Numbered from the stretch's first letter, positions 37,001 through 47,314 are shown. The stretch: 64,000 nucleotides of DNA from Helicobacter anatolicus (GCF_021300615.1 NZ_JAJTMY010000002.1:1-64000), one strand, 5' to 3'. Numbers and translations are program-made. The notes: generated by a model not told the origin, from the sequence alone.

Positions 37001-37143
37001 GGGCAGGAGCACTAGGGCGACATTCTATTGCTACAGGTGTGATTGGTGGGATGCTTGCAGCGACATTTTTGGCAGTATTTTTTATTCCTTTGATGTATGT
37101 GTATTTGGCTAGACTTGGCGAATGGTTAAAATCTAGGTTTTAG
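34036..37143 (+). CDS. RND efflux inner-membrane transporter (HAE1/AcrB type)
   Basis: A 1035-residue proton-driven exporter of full family length. It shows the RND topology: helix 1 (about 10-30), a periplasmic loop, helices 2-7 (about 335-545), a second periplasmic loop, and helices 8-12 (about 860-1020). The proton-relay aspartates sit in [23 protein letters not shown] replaces part of a usual pore motif. Likely substrates are drugs and bile salts. It is co-transcribed with the adaptor. The 254 bases after it contain only short G runs and no gene. Confidence 0.94.
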   Translation: MFSKFFIHRPALSIVMSIIVIIAGLLCMFSLPIEQYPKVVPTQVVVSGSYPGANAESISTSVVSVLENSINGVENMIYIQSTSPSSGEFRINVFFSNEANGDMAVVNVNNRVQAVLSQLPIEVQRLGVSVRKGSTAVVGLYHLYSDNPNHSQLFIANYALLNIVDELKRIPGAGDVQLWSLQNYAMRIWLNPEKLKQYGLSPTEVLKKVQEQNAQFAPGKFGAEPISKSAFSYTIVTKGLFSSVKEFENIIIRANANGSTLRLKDIAKVELGAQDYLTENFYNETSSVPIRITLQPGANMLEVAKKVNEVIQELSKKFPEGMHYSNPFRPTEFITASIHEVLKTFIEAIILVVLVIYIFLGSVRATLIPVIAIPVSIIGTFAGLYLFGFSINLLTLFGLILAIGIVVDDAIIVIENVERIMHQKHINAKEATIESMREISGAVVAIVLVLSAVFLPVAFIGGFSGEFYKQFAITIVVSVVISGFVALTLTPALCALLLKNNQHAPNFVIKKFNSFFEKLTYKFSNQVARGLRRGVFLVLIFFIMLGGIYVLFQKTPKSLVPNEDMGTIVVHTILPEGSSLSRTIEAQKFLTKTLKKYDLIEEQTTISGFSFLVFSFKTNGGIAFERLRDWSKRKEKGQSDREIIAKLTKELEAYPYATFILAQAPTIIGLDASGVNAFLQNKEGGSMQDLKHYADLIVEEASKRPEFQRVFTNISVDTPQYEIFLNRENAAALNVNINDVFTTMQLTFGNYYVNNFELYNRTFRVIMQAGEDFRKNPQDLSKIFVKSNDDNLVPLSALISFKRIAGAEIVNRFNLFPAAQIIGYQNMGYSSAQVMDALEEVARNILPSGYSLAYSGASYQEKASASSGSVAFAFGLLFVFLILVAQYERWLMPLAVLSAVPFGVFGAILATYLRGLENDVYFQVGLLVLIALSAKNAILIVEFAMHLREKDGKSIVAAALQAAKLRFRPIVMTSLAFGLGVLPLALSSGAGALGRHSIATGVIGGMLAATFLAVFFIPLMYVYLARLGEWLKSRF

Positions 37144-37397
37144 ATTTTAGAATTCAAAGAGGTATTGATAAATAAAAAAGAAAAGGTAGGGGGGATTAAA
37201 AGTAGAGGGGGTAAAAGAGGTGTGTATCAGTAAAAACTTTAGCGAATAGGATTTGTGATAGGTATTTTTAGTGAATATTTATTATAAATACTGCTAGTAA
37301 GAATTGCTGGTATTTATAAAATTAAACTTTTTTGCATAAAATATAAAGTAATTTTGGTGATTTTGTTGGAAAAATATGGCAAGAACTGCCATATTTT

Positions 37398-37895
37398 TTA
37401 ACCAAGTTTGATTGCATTGTGATAAGCATTAAGATCAAGGTTATCAACATTGGCTTGAAAGATTGCATAATGCTCTACATATTCGCAACCACAATACTTA
37501 AGTGCGTGATAAATTGGCTTTAAAAGTTCTTCTAAAGTTACTCCATGATGTCCATCATAGCTAGATTCTGCTCCGCCTAAAGTTGTAATAATCTGAAATT
37601 TTTTACCTTTTAAAAGATCTTTATTTTCACCATATAAAATTGCTGTTAAAATGCGATCTTGCCATTCTTTTAAAAGCGATGGAGTACTAAACCAAAAAAG
37701 TGGAAATTGAAAAATAATTTTATCAGCTTGGCTGAGTAGTTCTATTTCCGCTGGAATATCGATATTACCATCACTATAAGCGGTGCTAATATTATGAATT
37801 GTTATATCATCTAATGATTTTACAGATTCTAAGAGTGCTTTATTGACTTTAGAATCCTTCCAAAAAGTGTGTGCAAAAAGTATAAGTGTTTTCAT
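37398..37895 (-). CDS. Flavodoxin-fold NAD(P)H oxidoreductase
   Basis: A 165-residue protein of the KefF/MdaB/NQO1-like family that reduces quinones or azo/nitro compounds using FMN or FAD. The N-terminal beta-strand with LILFAHTFWKDSK binds flavin phosphate; FQFPLFWFSTPSLLKEW and the GGAESSYD turn are typical. It is shorter than KefF (176). It is a second, distinct quinone-reductase-like gene besides mdaB. AAAGGA precedes the ATG. No potassium-efflux gene is adjacent. Confidence 0.85.
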   Translation of the reverse strand: MKTLILFAHTFWKDSKVNKALLESVKSLDDITIHNISTAYSDGNIDIPAEIELLSQADKIIFQFPLFWFSTPSLLKEWQDRILTAILYGENKDLLKGKKFQIITTLGGAESSYDGHHGVTLEELLKPIYHALKYCGCEYVEHYAIFQANVDNLDLNAYHNAIKLG

Positions 37896-37968
37896 TGTTT
37901 TTTCCTTTAAAATATAATAAGGAGACTATTATAAAATAGGATGGTTATTATAAATTAAAGAAAATTGT

Positions 37969-40338
37969 TTATTGACAATTATAGCATTCTATGCTTCTAT
38001 CCATGATATCTTCTTTAGCTTCAGGACTTTCACTTCTTAGATAGTAGGTTGATTTTAATCCAAGCTTCCATGCTAGTAGATAAATTTCATGTAAGCTTTT
38101 GATGCTTGGGTTATTTTCAAGCTTAATGAAAATATTTGTGCTTTGTCCCTGATCTATCCATTTTTGACGCACAGCTGCTGCCTTGATAATAAGTTTTTGA
38201 TCAAGATCATAAGATCTTATATAATAGGGTAGTGTATTAAGGTTCATATTTGGTACAACATTAGGAATCATGCCACTGAGATTTTCTTCAAACCATTTGA
38301 CTTTATAAATTGGTTCAATAGTTTGTGTAGTACCAGCAAGAATAGAAATACTTGAGGTAGGGGCAATTGCCATTAAATATCCATTACGCATACCATCATT
38401 TTTGACTTTTTTGCGTAAAAATTCCCAATCATAATCAAGATTAAATAAGCCTTTACAATCAACAAGTTTACAAGCTTCTTTATTGGCTACATCAATCGGA
38501 AAAATTCCTTTACTCCAATTAGAGCCTTTAAATTGAGAGTAGACACCTTTTTCTACAGCGAGATTGGAGCTTGCTAGAATAGCATTATAGCTAATAGATT
38601 CCATAATAGAATCGATTTTTTCTAAATGTTCTTGACTCCCCCAATGGATTTGTGCACTGGCAAGCATTTCTGCCTCACCCATGATTCCTAGACCCACCGC
38701 ACGATTAGATAGGTTGGTAGTTTTTACTTTTCGATTAGGGTAAAGATTAAGATCAATGACATTATCAAGCATTCTTACTGCAATAGGTACCACACGCTCG
38801 ATTTCTTCTTTTGTGTTGATGCGACTAAGGTTAATACTTGCAAGGTTGCATACAGCAGTATTCCCATCTTCCTTAATACGTTGAGACATAAATACCTTTT
38901 TACCATTTAAAGAATCTAGTGCGGTGATTTTATTTGCCTTTTTTTGTACGCCTGCATCTGTGCAAACTAAAATATTTTCTTCAAAAAATTTTTTTGTACC
39001 ATCTTCAAACTCAACTTCTATTTTGTAATGATCTGGTGCGGTATTTTGGAAAATTTCTGTACAGAGATTGGAACTTCTAATAATTCCACAATGCCCATTT
39101 GGATTAGCACGGTTTGCATTATCTTTGAAACATAGGAAAGGCGAACCTGTTTCAAAATAATTTGTAAGAATTTTTTTCCAAAGTGTTTTAGCGCTGATTG
39201 TTTCTTTCAAAATTTCTTCAGAGTTTTCAAGCTCGATATATTTTTTTTCAAATTCTTCACCATAAAGTTCTAATAACTCGCTGCATTGATAGGGATCAAA
39301 AAGTGTCCAGTGTGAATCTTCTTCCACTCTTTTCATAAAAAGATCACAAATCCAGAGTGCAGGGAATAGATCATGTGTTCTGCGTCTTTCTTCTCCACTA
39401 TTTTTTTTCAATTCAATAAATTCTTGAATATCGTTATGCCAAATTTCTAAATATGGAGCAATAGCACCTTTTCTTGTGCCAAGTTGATCGACAGCAATAG
39501 CTATATCATTTGTAATTTTTAAGAAAGGTATCACGCCCCCTGCAGCATTTTTATGTCCATCAATAAAGCTACCTAATCCCCTTACGCGTGAGTAATCCCA
39601 ACCAATTCCGCCACCGTATTTAGAGAGTAGTGCCATTTCTTTGTAAGCATCAAAGATTCCTTCGATATTATCAGGAGTGCTACCAATATAACAAGAACTT
39701 AGTTGATGGCGTGGGGTTCTTGCATTTGATAAAGTAGGAGTTGCGGTGATAACTTCAAATTTTGAAAGCACATTATAAAATTGAATAGCATAGTGATTTT
39801 TATCTTTTTCATTTTGTGCTAAAAACATTGCAATTGCCATAAACATATGCTGTGGTAGCTCTATAGGTCTGTCTTGTCTGTCTTTTAGTAAATAGCGGTC
39901 ATAAAGTGTTTTGATACCAAGATAATTGAATTGCAAATCTCTTTCTGGTACGATATGGCTATTTAACAAATCAAGATCAAATTGTTCTTTTAGTCCATGA
40001 ATAATTCTACCTTCATTTTCTGCTCTTTCAAAATATTCTTTTAGGGTTTTATATCCTGTAAAGCCACTAACTTTGTGATAGAGATCATAAAGAAAAAGTC
40101 TTGCAGCTACGAAGGTCCAATTTGGTGCATCAATTTCAATCTTGCTTACAGCGGTTTTAATAAGACTTTGTTGGATTTCTTCGGTAGTGATACCATTTTT
40201 AAAATAAATATGGCTACTAGTTTCAAGTTCACTTTGACTTACACCGCTAAGGCCCCTTACTGCACTTAAGGTGTATTTATGGATTTTTGTAAGATCTAGA
40301 GGTTCTATTCTGCCATTTCTTTTGGTAACTGTAATCAT
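37969..40338 (-). CDS. nrdA: Ribonucleoside-diphosphate reductase, alpha subunit
   Basis: Class Ia large subunit that makes deoxynucleotides for DNA synthesis. The 789 residues begin with an ATP-cone (about 1-90) for allosteric control. The barrel follows, with SKYGGGIGWDYSRVRG, SSNLCTEI, CNLASINL and the MAIAPTSSIS loop. The C-terminal redox pair appears as C-Y-N-C in the last residues. The radical-generating NrdB is not in the window. AAGGA precedes the ATG. Confidence 0.96.
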   Translation of the reverse strand: MITVTKRNGRIEPLDLTKIHKYTLSAVRGLSGVSQSELETSSHIYFKNGITTEEIQQSLIKTAVSKIEIDAPNWTFVAARLFLYDLYHKVSGFTGYKTLKEYFERAENEGRIIHGLKEQFDLDLLNSHIVPERDLQFNYLGIKTLYDRYLLKDRQDRPIELPQHMFMAIAMFLAQNEKDKNHYAIQFYNVLSKFEVITATPTLSNARTPRHQLSSCYIGSTPDNIEGIFDAYKEMALLSKYGGGIGWDYSRVRGLGSFIDGHKNAAGGVIPFLKITNDIAIAVDQLGTRKGAIAPYLEIWHNDIQEFIELKKNSGEERRRTHDLFPALWICDLFMKRVEEDSHWTLFDPYQCSELLELYGEEFEKKYIELENSEEILKETISAKTLWKKILTNYFETGSPFLCFKDNANRANPNGHCGIIRSSNLCTEIFQNTAPDHYKIEVEFEDGTKKFFEENILVCTDAGVQKKANKITALDSLNGKKVFMSQRIKEDGNTAVCNLASINLSRINTKEEIERVVPIAVRMLDNVIDLNLYPNRKVKTTNLSNRAVGLGIMGEAEMLASAQIHWGSQEHLEKIDSIMESISYNAILASSNLAVEKGVYSQFKGSNWSKGIFPIDVANKEACKLVDCKGLFNLDYDWEFLRKKVKNDGMRNGYLMAIAPTSSISILAGTTQTIEPIYKVKWFEENLSGMIPNVVPNMNLNTLPYYIRSYDLDQKLIIKAAAVRQKWIDQGQSTNIFIKLENNPSIKSLHEIYLLAWKLGLKSTYYLRSESPEAKEDIMDRSIECYNCQ

Positions 40339-40380
40339 TTTTCTTCCTTAAATTAATTATATGTATTGATTTTTTATCTA

Positions 40381-41019
40381 TTAAATATATGTAATAAGTT
40401 CGGATTTTTCTAGTCTTTGGGATTTTGTGCTTGGAGTCTCAAGATGGTATCCAAAAGTTAGAATCAAAGAAATTTGTTCTACAAAAGGATCAAGTCCTAA
40501 TAGTTTTTCTAAAGCCTTTTTTTCAAAGCCTTCAATCGGACAACTATCAATGTTAAGAAAACTTGCGCAATTTATCATGGAGCTTGCCATAAGATAAGCC
40601 TGTCTTGAAGTCCACTGATAAAGTGAATTGCAATCGCAATATCCGTTTGATTCTAAAAAGTTTTTATATCTTTTGTCTTTGTAGTCAATTAGTGCTTGTT
40701 TATCTTTCCCTACTTTGCGTTCAAACATTTTAGTAGTGTAGTGAGTTTGAGATAAAAGATCCATAGTTTTTGAAGTAAGAATTACTAATTTGTCTGCTTG
40801 GGTAATTTGTTTTTGATTCCAACAAAGTGGTTGTATTTCTTGGCGAAGTTTTTGATTTTTTATCACCAAAATACGCGTAGGTTCTAACCCAAAAGAGCTG
40901 GGGGTAAGTCTAGCGGATTCTAAAATTGCTTCAAAATCCTCTTCTTTGATGGATTTTGAAGAGTCAAAAACTTTGCACGCAAAGCGTCTTCGCATTGCCT
41001 GTAAAAATAAATCTTTCAT
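40381..41019 (-). CDS. Nitroreductase-family NAD(P)H-flavin oxidoreductase
   Basis: A 212-residue FMN-binding nitroreductase-fold enzyme. The N-terminal RRRFACKVFD, the PSSFGLEPTRILV segment and SCPIEGFEK are typical of the FrxA/NfsB-like group. In H. pylori related enzymes (RdxA, FrxA) activate metronidazole; whether this one does is not shown. It lies between typA and nrdA on the same strand. AAGG precedes the ATG. Confidence 0.87.
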   Translation of the reverse strand: MKDLFLQAMRRRFACKVFDSSKSIKEEDFEAILESARLTPSSFGLEPTRILVIKNQKLRQEIQPLCWNQKQITQADKLVILTSKTMDLLSQTHYTTKMFERKVGKDKQALIDYKDKRYKNFLESNGYCDCNSLYQWTSRQAYLMASSMINCASFLNIDSCPIEGFEKKALEKLLGLDPFVEQISLILTFGYHLETPSTKSQRLEKSELITYI

Positions 41020-41079
41020 GTTCTTACCTTTTGATTTTGAATATTGCTCAAAACTTATAAGAGTTTTGAGGCAGATAAA

Positions 41080-42882
41080 TTATTTTCTTGCCATTCTTCT
41101 GCGTTCATTAGGATCAAGATATTTTTTTCTGATTCTAATATTAAGTGGAGTGATTTCTAAAATTTCATCATCTTCAATCCACTCTAATGCACGCTCTAGT
41201 GTTAAATCTCTTGGCGGGACGAGTTTTATCGCATCATCGCTCCCACTTGCACGCATGTTTGTAAGATGTTTAGATTTTACTGGATTTACATCTAGATCGT
41301 TATCTCTGCTATGTTCCCCAATAATCATTCCTACATAAACTTTTGTTTGTGGTGTGATAAACAATACCCCACGCTCTTGAATATTAAAGAGAGAGAAGCC
41401 TGTTGCTTCACCATTTTCCATAGAGACTAATGCACCATTTTTGCGAGATTCTACGCTACCACTATAGGGACGGAATTCCAAAAAGGAGTGATTCATAACA
41501 CCTTCTCCTTTTGTGTCTGTCAAAAATTCACTTCTATAGCCAATGAGACCTCTTGCAGGAATCTCAAACTCTAGTCTTGTGTAGCCATCACCCATAGGAT
41601 TCATGGCTTTCATTTCAGCTTTTCTACGCCCTAATCTCTCAATGATTGTGCCACTAAAATCTTGAGGTGTGTCGATAACTAAGTGCTCAAAAGGTTCGGT
41701 TTTCACACCATTTTCTTCTTTAATGATTACTTCAGGGCGTGAAATAGAAAATTCAAAACCTTCGCGGCGAAGATTTTCGGCTAAAATTGTGATTTGTAAC
41801 TCACCACGCCCACTTACACGGAATTTACCTTCGCCCATTTCTTCACAACGCATTGCAATATTAGTTTGCATTTCTTTAAGAAGTCTATCTTTGAGTTTGT
41901 TTGCAGTTACATGTTTGCCTTCTAATCCTGCAAGCGGACTATCATTTACTGCAAAATATACACTCATAGTCGGTTCTTCTAAATGCATAGGATCAAGTGG
42001 CATAGGATTATTTGGATCTACCAAAGAATCTCCTACATCAATTGTGTTAAATCCAGCAATTGCAACAATATCACCTGCTTGTGCTTCTTCGATTTCTGTA
42101 CGCGCTAATCCCATGAAGCCAATAAGTTTTGTGATTCTACCCGTTTCTTTTTCCCCATTACCTTTTGCAAGTAGGACATTTTCACCTTTTTTTACTTTTC
42201 CATTAAATACTCTTGCAATACCAATTTTTCCTACATAATTATCATAATCAAGTGTAAAAATTTGCATTTGCAACGGGGAATCTACGCTGCCACTTGGCAT
42301 AGGAACATGTTCAATAATGGTTTCAAAAAGTGGCTCAAGGCTCTTTTTTTCATCATTTAAATCTTTGATTGCATAGCCATCACGCGCTGCTGCATAGATA
42401 ATAGGAAAGTCAAGTTGTTCATCATTTGCACCCATTGCTACAAAAAGGTCAAAAACCTCATTAACTACTCTGTCGGGTTCTGCTGCAGGCTTGTCAATTT
42501 TATTAACAATTACAATGGGGCGGATTCCAAAATTTAAAGCTTTTTTTACAACAAATTTAGTTTGTGGCATAACTCCTTCTTGCGCATCTACAAGGAGTAA
42601 CACACCATCTACCATTTTAAGTACTCGTTCAACTTCCCCACCAAAATCTGCGTGCCCTGGAGTGTCAATAATGTTAATTTTTGTACCTTTATAATTGATA
42701 GCGGTATTTTTTGAGAGAATTGTGATACCTCTTTCTCTTTCTAGGTCATTACTATCCATTACTCTTTCATCAAGTTTATCTCTCTCACCAAAGGTTCCTG
42801 ACTGGCTTAAAAGCCCATCAACCAGCGTTGTTTTACCATGATCTACGTGTGCGATAACTGCGATATTTCTAATTTGTTGCAT
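41080..42882 (-). CDS. typA: Translational GTPase TypA/BipA
   Basis: Ribosome-binding GTPase involved in stress adaptation and 50S assembly. The G domain has [23 protein letters not shown] and NKIDKP. Elongation-factor-like domains and the BipA-specific C-terminus, with [14 protein letters not shown], follow. The frame is open to a TTG at 42900, but AGAGGG sits just before the ATG at 42882, giving 600 residues, the normal length. Confidence 0.95.
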   Translation of the reverse strand: MQQIRNIAVIAHVDHGKTTLVDGLLSQSGTFGERDKLDERVMDSNDLERERGITILSKNTAINYKGTKINIIDTPGHADFGGEVERVLKMVDGVLLLVDAQEGVMPQTKFVVKKALNFGIRPIVIVNKIDKPAAEPDRVVNEVFDLFVAMGANDEQLDFPIIYAAARDGYAIKDLNDEKKSLEPLFETIIEHVPMPSGSVDSPLQMQIFTLDYDNYVGKIGIARVFNGKVKKGENVLLAKGNGEKETGRITKLIGFMGLARTEIEEAQAGDIVAIAGFNTIDVGDSLVDPNNPMPLDPMHLEEPTMSVYFAVNDSPLAGLEGKHVTANKLKDRLLKEMQTNIAMRCEEMGEGKFRVSGRGELQITILAENLRREGFEFSISRPEVIIKEENGVKTEPFEHLVIDTPQDFSGTIIERLGRRKAEMKAMNPMGDGYTRLEFEIPARGLIGYRSEFLTDTKGEGVMNHSFLEFRPYSGSVESRKNGALVSMENGEATGFSLFNIQERGVLFITPQTKVYVGMIIGEHSRDNDLDVNPVKSKHLTNMRASGSDDAIKLVPPRDLTLERALEWIEDDEILEITPLNIRIRKKYLDPNERRRMARK

Positions 42883-43007
42883 AAACCCTCTTTTTGACAA
42901 AATATGTGTGAAATTTTACCTTTTTTTTATAAAAAGAATATTAAATCTTGATAGATTATTGTTTTTTTCTTAAGATGATTTTAGTAAATCAAAAAATATA
43001 ATTATTT

Positions 43008-43026
43008 TTGGAACTTTTTTTGCTTA
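43008..43026 (+). promoter_or_regulatory. Sigma-54 (RpoN) promoter of the fliK-flgD-flgE operon
   Basis: TTGGAACTTTTTTTGCTTA matches the RpoN consensus, with GG at 43010-43011 (-24) and GC at 43022-43023 (-12), exactly 12 bases apart. Transcription would begin near 43035 and the first ATG is at 43071 behind GGGAG. Helicobacter hook genes are RpoN/FlgR controlled, so context agrees. Confidence 0.82.
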
Positions 43027-43070
43027 TTTAACTTTAAACAAAGATTTTTTGGACTTTTGGGAGTATTAAA

Positions 43071-43940
43071 ATGGTGGATTCTATTAATAATCATGCAGCA
43101 ATAAATGAGAGCACAAACTCTAATCCGAGCAAAAAAGCCCAGTTGCAAGATCAAGTGAAAAATGAGCAGGAGAGTTTTGCAAAATTAATAGAAAAAAAGG
43201 CTAAGGAAGCAGAGAAGACAGCTAAGAAAAATAGCAAGGAAATTGATGACAAAGAAGTTGATGGTAAAGAAGCTAAAAATACTACGATAAGTGAAGAGAA
43301 AAAAGAAATAAAAACTAGAGCTATTGGCAAAGAAACCCCGCAAGATACGTTATTATCTCAAGAAATAAAAAACGCATCAAATCCTTCTTTGGAGAATACA
43401 AAAACAGATTATAAAGATTCTAAAACTATGCAAAATATTGCACAAAATGGTGATAAAAAACTCTCTGATGTAAAACAATTAGCACAAGATAAAGGATTAA
43501 ATCCCACGCAATTAGAAGTAGAGCATGAAGAAGTACAAAATGAATCTAAGCCTGTAAAAAATATGCAAATGAGCACACAAGAACTTTTGGAGCAAAAAAC
43601 AAAAGTAGGGAGTAAAAAACCTCAAGAAATTAGTGAACCATTAGCTCAAGCTCTAAAAGAGATTAATGCTAAAGATGTGGAGGAGCGAAGGAGACTTCAG
43701 GGAAAAAATAAAATTGAATACAAAGAAGAGGGGAGGGGTGAAAGGATTGCTATAATTGAAAGAGGGAAAAATTTACCAAAAAATATTGTGGATTCTAAAA
43801 TAAGAGAGGGGAAAAAAGAGGAAGCATATAATAAGGCTTTTGAGAAATTTGGATACAAACGTGAAGGGGTGGAATTTAAAGATTTGGTTATGCAAGAAGC
43901 ATTACAAGAAATGGATAAAAAAAAAACCCTAGCAGGCTAG
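43071..43940 (+). CDS. fliK: Flagellar hook-length control protein FliK, N-terminal part (frameshifted)
   Basis: A 289-residue hydrophilic, Lys/Glu/Gln-rich, low-complexity stretch typical of the disordered ruler half of FliK. It ends MDKKKTLAG shortly after an A10 run at 43917-43926. If the run were 11 A, the frame would read KKKKPSRLGRNITNAVVANS and continue into the C-terminal FliK domain, giving about 532 residues. It is the first gene after a sigma-54 promoter and precedes flgD and flgE, as the H. pylori homologue does. In this sequence the product lacks the secreted-substrate switch domain unless slippage restores it. Confidence 0.75.
   Translation: MVDSINNHAAINESTNSNPSKKAQLQDQVKNEQESFAKLIEKKAKEAEKTAKKNSKEIDDKEVDGKEAKNTTISEEKKEIKTRAIGKETPQDTLLSQEIKNASNPSLENTKTDYKDSKTMQNIAQNGDKKLSDVKQLAQDKGLNPTQLEVEHEEVQNESKPVKNMQMSTQELLEQKTKVGSKKPQEISEPLAQALKEINAKDVEERRRLQGKNKIEYKEEGRGERIAIIERGKNLPKNIVDSKIREGKKEEAYNKAFEKFGYKREGVEFKDLVMQEALQEMDKKKTLAG
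43917..43926 (+). repeat. A10 tract at the fliK frameshift
   Basis: Ten A after GAT. The two halves of fliK lie in frames that join if one A is added (or two removed). Confidence 0.9.
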
Positions 43941-43960
43941 GTAGAAATATCACAAATGCA

Positions 43961-44668
43961 GTGGTTGCCAATTCTTTGCATGATGCTATAGATAAGAATC
44001 AAAAAAGCAAAAAAATTCCAATTAGTAGTGTTGTATCACAAAATTTGGAAGAGAAGAGACAAGGGGGGATTCAGGAAAAGATAGTAGGTTTGGAAGAGGA
44101 GTTTTTGCAATCCCAAGAAAATTTAAAAAATTTAGAAGAAATGTTAGGGGAGAGTGAAGAAAGTGGCATTGTAAAAGAAAATCAGGAAAATAAGACAGAA
44201 AGTATAAAGCCTCAAAATACCGCAAATGTTGCTACACTAAAAACACAAGATGATAAAAATTTTAGTTTAAAAACTACGCTAAGTTCTTTTGCACAGCAAA
44301 TTAAAGAATCTATTAAACAATATAAACCTCCGCTTACAAAATTAAGCATTGATCTTAATCCGGAAAAATTAGGAAAAATTGAATTAAGTATTACTAAAAA
44401 GGGTAAGGATTTGCATATTAGCATTACTTCTAATACCCAAGCTATCAATATGTTTGCACAAAATCAAGTGGATTTGAGACAGAATCTTCAAAACATAGGG
44501 TTTAATAATATTGATTTTAATTTCTCACAAAATGGCTCATCACAACAAAAAGAAGAAGGAAAAAGGGAAAAAAGGAACAAAAATAGCTTACAAGAATATC
44601 AAGAAATTGAAGAAATCTCAAATCATAATTATGATACTTTAGAGATTGTTCTACCAAAATACGCATAA
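43961..44668 (+). CDS. fliK: FliK, C-terminal hook-length control domain (frameshifted part)
   Basis: A 235-residue part whose frame is open from 43928. Residues about 95-205 form the conserved FliK C-terminal domain (LTKLSIDLNPEKLGKIEL, then HISITSNTQAINMF), which switches the export apparatus from hook to filament substrates. A GTG at 43961 is the first possible internal start but has no good ribosome-binding site, so it is most likely translated as part of full-length FliK. The domain is intact, without stops, which argues against decay. Confidence 0.78.
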   Translation: MVANSLHDAIDKNQKSKKIPISSVVSQNLEEKRQGGIQEKIVGLEEEFLQSQENLKNLEEMLGESEESGIVKENQENKTESIKPQNTANVATLKTQDDKNFSLKTTLSSFAQQIKESIKQYKPPLTKLSIDLNPEKLGKIELSITKKGKDLHISITSNTQAINMFAQNQVDLRQNLQNIGFNNIDFNFSQNGSSQQKEEGKREKRNKNSLQEYQEIEEISNHNYDTLEIVLPKYA

Positions 44669-44677
44669 GGAGCAAAA

Positions 44678-45517
44678 ATGGCTATTGATTTGGCCGAGAT
44701 TACAGGAGCAAAGGCAGCACAAGAGGCAAAAAAAGCAGAGCCGCCAAAAATTGCAAATGGACTAGACAAAGATGCATTTATGAAGCTTTTTTTGGAACAG
44801 CTTAAAAATCAAGATCCTACAGCACCTATGGAGACAGATAAGATTATTACACAAACTGCGCAACTTACGCAAGTAGAAATGCAAGAAGAAAATAAAAAGA
44901 CGATGAAAGAGGTTGCAAGTGCAATGCAATCTACAAAAGAAACTAATGATGCATTAAAAACTTTTCAAACAGATTTGAAAAATACTTTAGAAAAACTCGA
45001 TAAGGGAATGGAGCAAAGTATGGATTCTAATGCATATCTTGCACAGGTAAGTGCATTAAATGCAGTATCTATGATTGGAAAGATTGTAGAAACTGATGTT
45101 GATGGAATTACTATTGAGGGCAATGGAAGTATTGATTTTGCATTGTATTTTGATGAGCCTATCAAAGAAGATCAAGGAAAACCTACAATTCAGATTTTTG
45201 ATAAAGAAAAAAATCTTGTAGCAACTTTACCTATCACAGGAAAAGAGGGGCAATCAGGCTATATTACTTTTAAGTGGGATGGTTTAAATGACAAGGGTGT
45301 GCGTGTGGAGAATGGAAGTTATGATATTCGTGCAGAATATAATCTTGATAGCACTACAAATAAATATCGTCAATCTCGCGTAGGAAGGGGTGAGGTAGAT
45401 AGTGTGGTGTTTGATAAGGGCAAACCGATGATTAAGATGGGGGCTATGATTTTACCAATGGATAGTGCAATTGAATTCTATGATAAGGAAAAGAGCAATG
45501 AACAACACAATTCTTAA
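44678..45517 (+). CDS. flgD: Flagellar hook assembly scaffold FlgD
   Basis: Hook-cap protein needed to polymerise FlgE. The N-terminal FMKLFLEQLKNQDPTAPM segment (about 30-47) is the FlgD signature. The C-terminal FlgD Ig-like region (about 135-270) has the GYITFKWDGLNDKGVRV strand pair. The 279 residues are longer than the 231 in E. coli, similar to other Helicobacter. AAGGAG precedes the ATG. It overlaps flgE by 20 bases. Confidence 0.95.
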   Translation: MAIDLAEITGAKAAQEAKKAEPPKIANGLDKDAFMKLFLEQLKNQDPTAPMETDKIITQTAQLTQVEMQEENKKTMKEVASAMQSTKETNDALKTFQTDLKNTLEKLDKGMEQSMDSNAYLAQVSALNAVSMIGKIVETDVDGITIEGNGSIDFALYFDEPIKEDQGKPTIQIFDKEKNLVATLPITGKEGQSGYITFKWDGLNDKGVRVENGSYDIRAEYNLDSTTNKYRQSRVGRGEVDSVVFDKGKPMIKMGAMILPMDSAIEFYDKEKSNEQHNS

Positions 45518-47303
45518 TTCCTATAGCGGTATTAAAAGCCATCAATTTGGTTTAGATAGTATTTCTAATAATATTGCAAATGTTAATACTACAGGATATA
45601 GAGAAAATATTCCAGAGTTCAAATCTCTTTTGAGTGAGCATATTGATTCTATTAATTCTAATACCGTTAGCAGTGACCGCAATTTTGGTACCACAGTATC
45701 AAGTAATGCAATTTCTACAAAGAGTGGAAATTATAAGCCAAGTGAAGGCGAATTTGATATGGCTTATAACGGGAAGGGGTGGTTTGTTGTTGGAAAAAAT
45801 GAAAAAGGAAGCTTGACTATTGAAGAAGATAGTTATGAAGGAGAGCAAGAAAATTATTTTACACGCGATGGATCTTTTAGTCGTGATAGTGAAGGGTATC
45901 TTGTAAATTCTTCTGGTTATTATGTATATGGGGTTGATTTAGGAAAAATACAGGGCAATGTACTAACAGATAAGAGTGTAGAAGAGGATAAGAAGGCATT
46001 AAAAGCAAACAAACTCACCCCATTAAAGATTCCACAAAATATTATTTATCAACCTACGCAAACTACAAAGGTAGAACTCTCGCTAAACCTCAACACGCAA
46101 AAAGATTCTACTTTGTTAGAAAATTATTTATTTGATAAAAATGGAAACTTTTTAGAGCAAGAATTAAAAAATCTTGATGTTAATGCATTGTTTAATAATG
46201 AAAAACAACCTTTAGATGCAAGAGTAAATAATGATATTAGAATCCGTATCAATCAAAATGATGAGGAAAAAGAATATATTTTTAAGTATAGCCCTAAAAA
46301 AGAATTGGGAGAAAATGAGTTTCACTCTATTGAGGATTTGCAAAAATTATTCAAAGAGCAAACAGGGCTTGAGCTTGATGTAGAGAGAAATGCTGAGGGT
46401 GTGCCTGCTAAGCCTTTGGCATTTGAACTTAAAAATACTCAAGATGATATGCAATTAACACTTGGAGGTAAATTTATCGATCGTTTGGGTTTGACATTGT
46501 CTAATATGCCTATTAAAAATAACGAAGCACAAAGAAGCAATGCACTTTATATTGCATCTTATACGACAAATGCAGAAATTTTTGATGATAATGGAGATAA
46601 GTTTTATATTAAGACAGAATATTATTTAAATGAAACAGGTAATAATATAGAAAATGTCAATCAAAAATGGACAACACGCACACAAATTTATGATAAAGAT
46701 TATAAGGAATTTGAAGAAAAAGTTTATGAAACAAATTTAGAGTTTAATTCTGATCATCAAGCTGTTAAAAAAGAGCCACTAGAAATTGATTTTAAAAATG
46801 CAAAGATTAGTTATTCTTTTGATGGAGTAGGTGAGGATTTATCTAGTAATTTAGGTTATCAAGATTCTGCACTTTTAAAAACTCAAGCAGATGGTAGAAC
46901 AGAGGGAAAACTTAGTGAGATTCGTGTAGATGAGGATGGAATTATTAAGCTTTATTTTACTAATGGTGCAGAAACTCCTGTGGGAAGAGTTGGCATTGTT
47001 GCATTTTCTAATGATCAAGGTTTGAAAAAAGCAGGTAGTAATATGTTTGAAATCTCTCAAGCAGTTGATAATAATGGAGATAATAAAATTTTAAGTGGTG
47101 CGCCTATTTTAGGTTGGGATGATATGGGAGAAGGGAAATTAAAATTTGGGCATATTATGCATAAATATCTTGAGACAAGCAATACTGATGTAACTAGTGC
47201 ATTAACAAATCTTATTTTAATGCAAAGAGGGTATTCTATGAATGCTAAAGCATTTAATGCTGGCGACGATTTAATGAAAGAAGCGATTAATTTGAAGCGT
47301 TAA
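45498..47303 (+). CDS. flgE: Flagellar hook protein FlgE
   Basis: Structural hook protein of 601 residues. The conserved N-terminus has SGIKSHQFGLDSISNNIANVN and the C-terminus has LTNLILMQRGYSMNAKAF; both form the coiled coil of the hook's inner tube. The central variable domains are exposed. The frame is open to 45465, but ATG 45498 gives the canonical start and follows AAGGAAAAG inside the flgD end. Expression is expected from the sigma-54 promoter at 43008. Confidence 0.94.
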   Translation: MNNTILNSYSGIKSHQFGLDSISNNIANVNTTGYRENIPEFKSLLSEHIDSINSNTVSSDRNFGTTVSSNAISTKSGNYKPSEGEFDMAYNGKGWFVVGKNEKGSLTIEEDSYEGEQENYFTRDGSFSRDSEGYLVNSSGYYVYGVDLGKIQGNVLTDKSVEEDKKALKANKLTPLKIPQNIIYQPTQTTKVELSLNLNTQKDSTLLENYLFDKNGNFLEQELKNLDVNALFNNEKQPLDARVNNDIRIRINQNDEEKEYIFKYSPKKELGENEFHSIEDLQKLFKEQTGLELDVERNAEGVPAKPLAFELKNTQDDMQLTLGGKFIDRLGLTLSNMPIKNNEAQRSNALYIASYTTNAEIFDDNGDKFYIKTEYYLNETGNNIENVNQKWTTRTQIYDKDYKEFEEKVYETNLEFNSDHQAVKKEPLEIDFKNAKISYSFDGVGEDLSSNLGYQDSALLKTQADGRTEGKLSEIRVDEDGIIKLYFTNGAETPVGRVGIVAFSNDQGLKKAGSNMFEISQAVDNNGDNKILSGAPILGWDDMGEGKLKFGHIMHKYLETSNTDVTSALTNLILMQRGYSMNAKAFNAGDDLMKEAINLKR

Positions 47304-47314
47304 TTTTGCATTAT

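Noticed and set aside
37144-37397. G6 and G5 runs after the RND pump as phase-variation tracts
   Set aside because: Too short to be hypermutable, and no open frame crosses them.
41669-42238. 189-residue plus-strand open frame over typA
   Set aside because: It lies antisense within the strongly supported typA gene, has biased composition rich in Ser/Pro/Leu, and has no ribosome-binding site.
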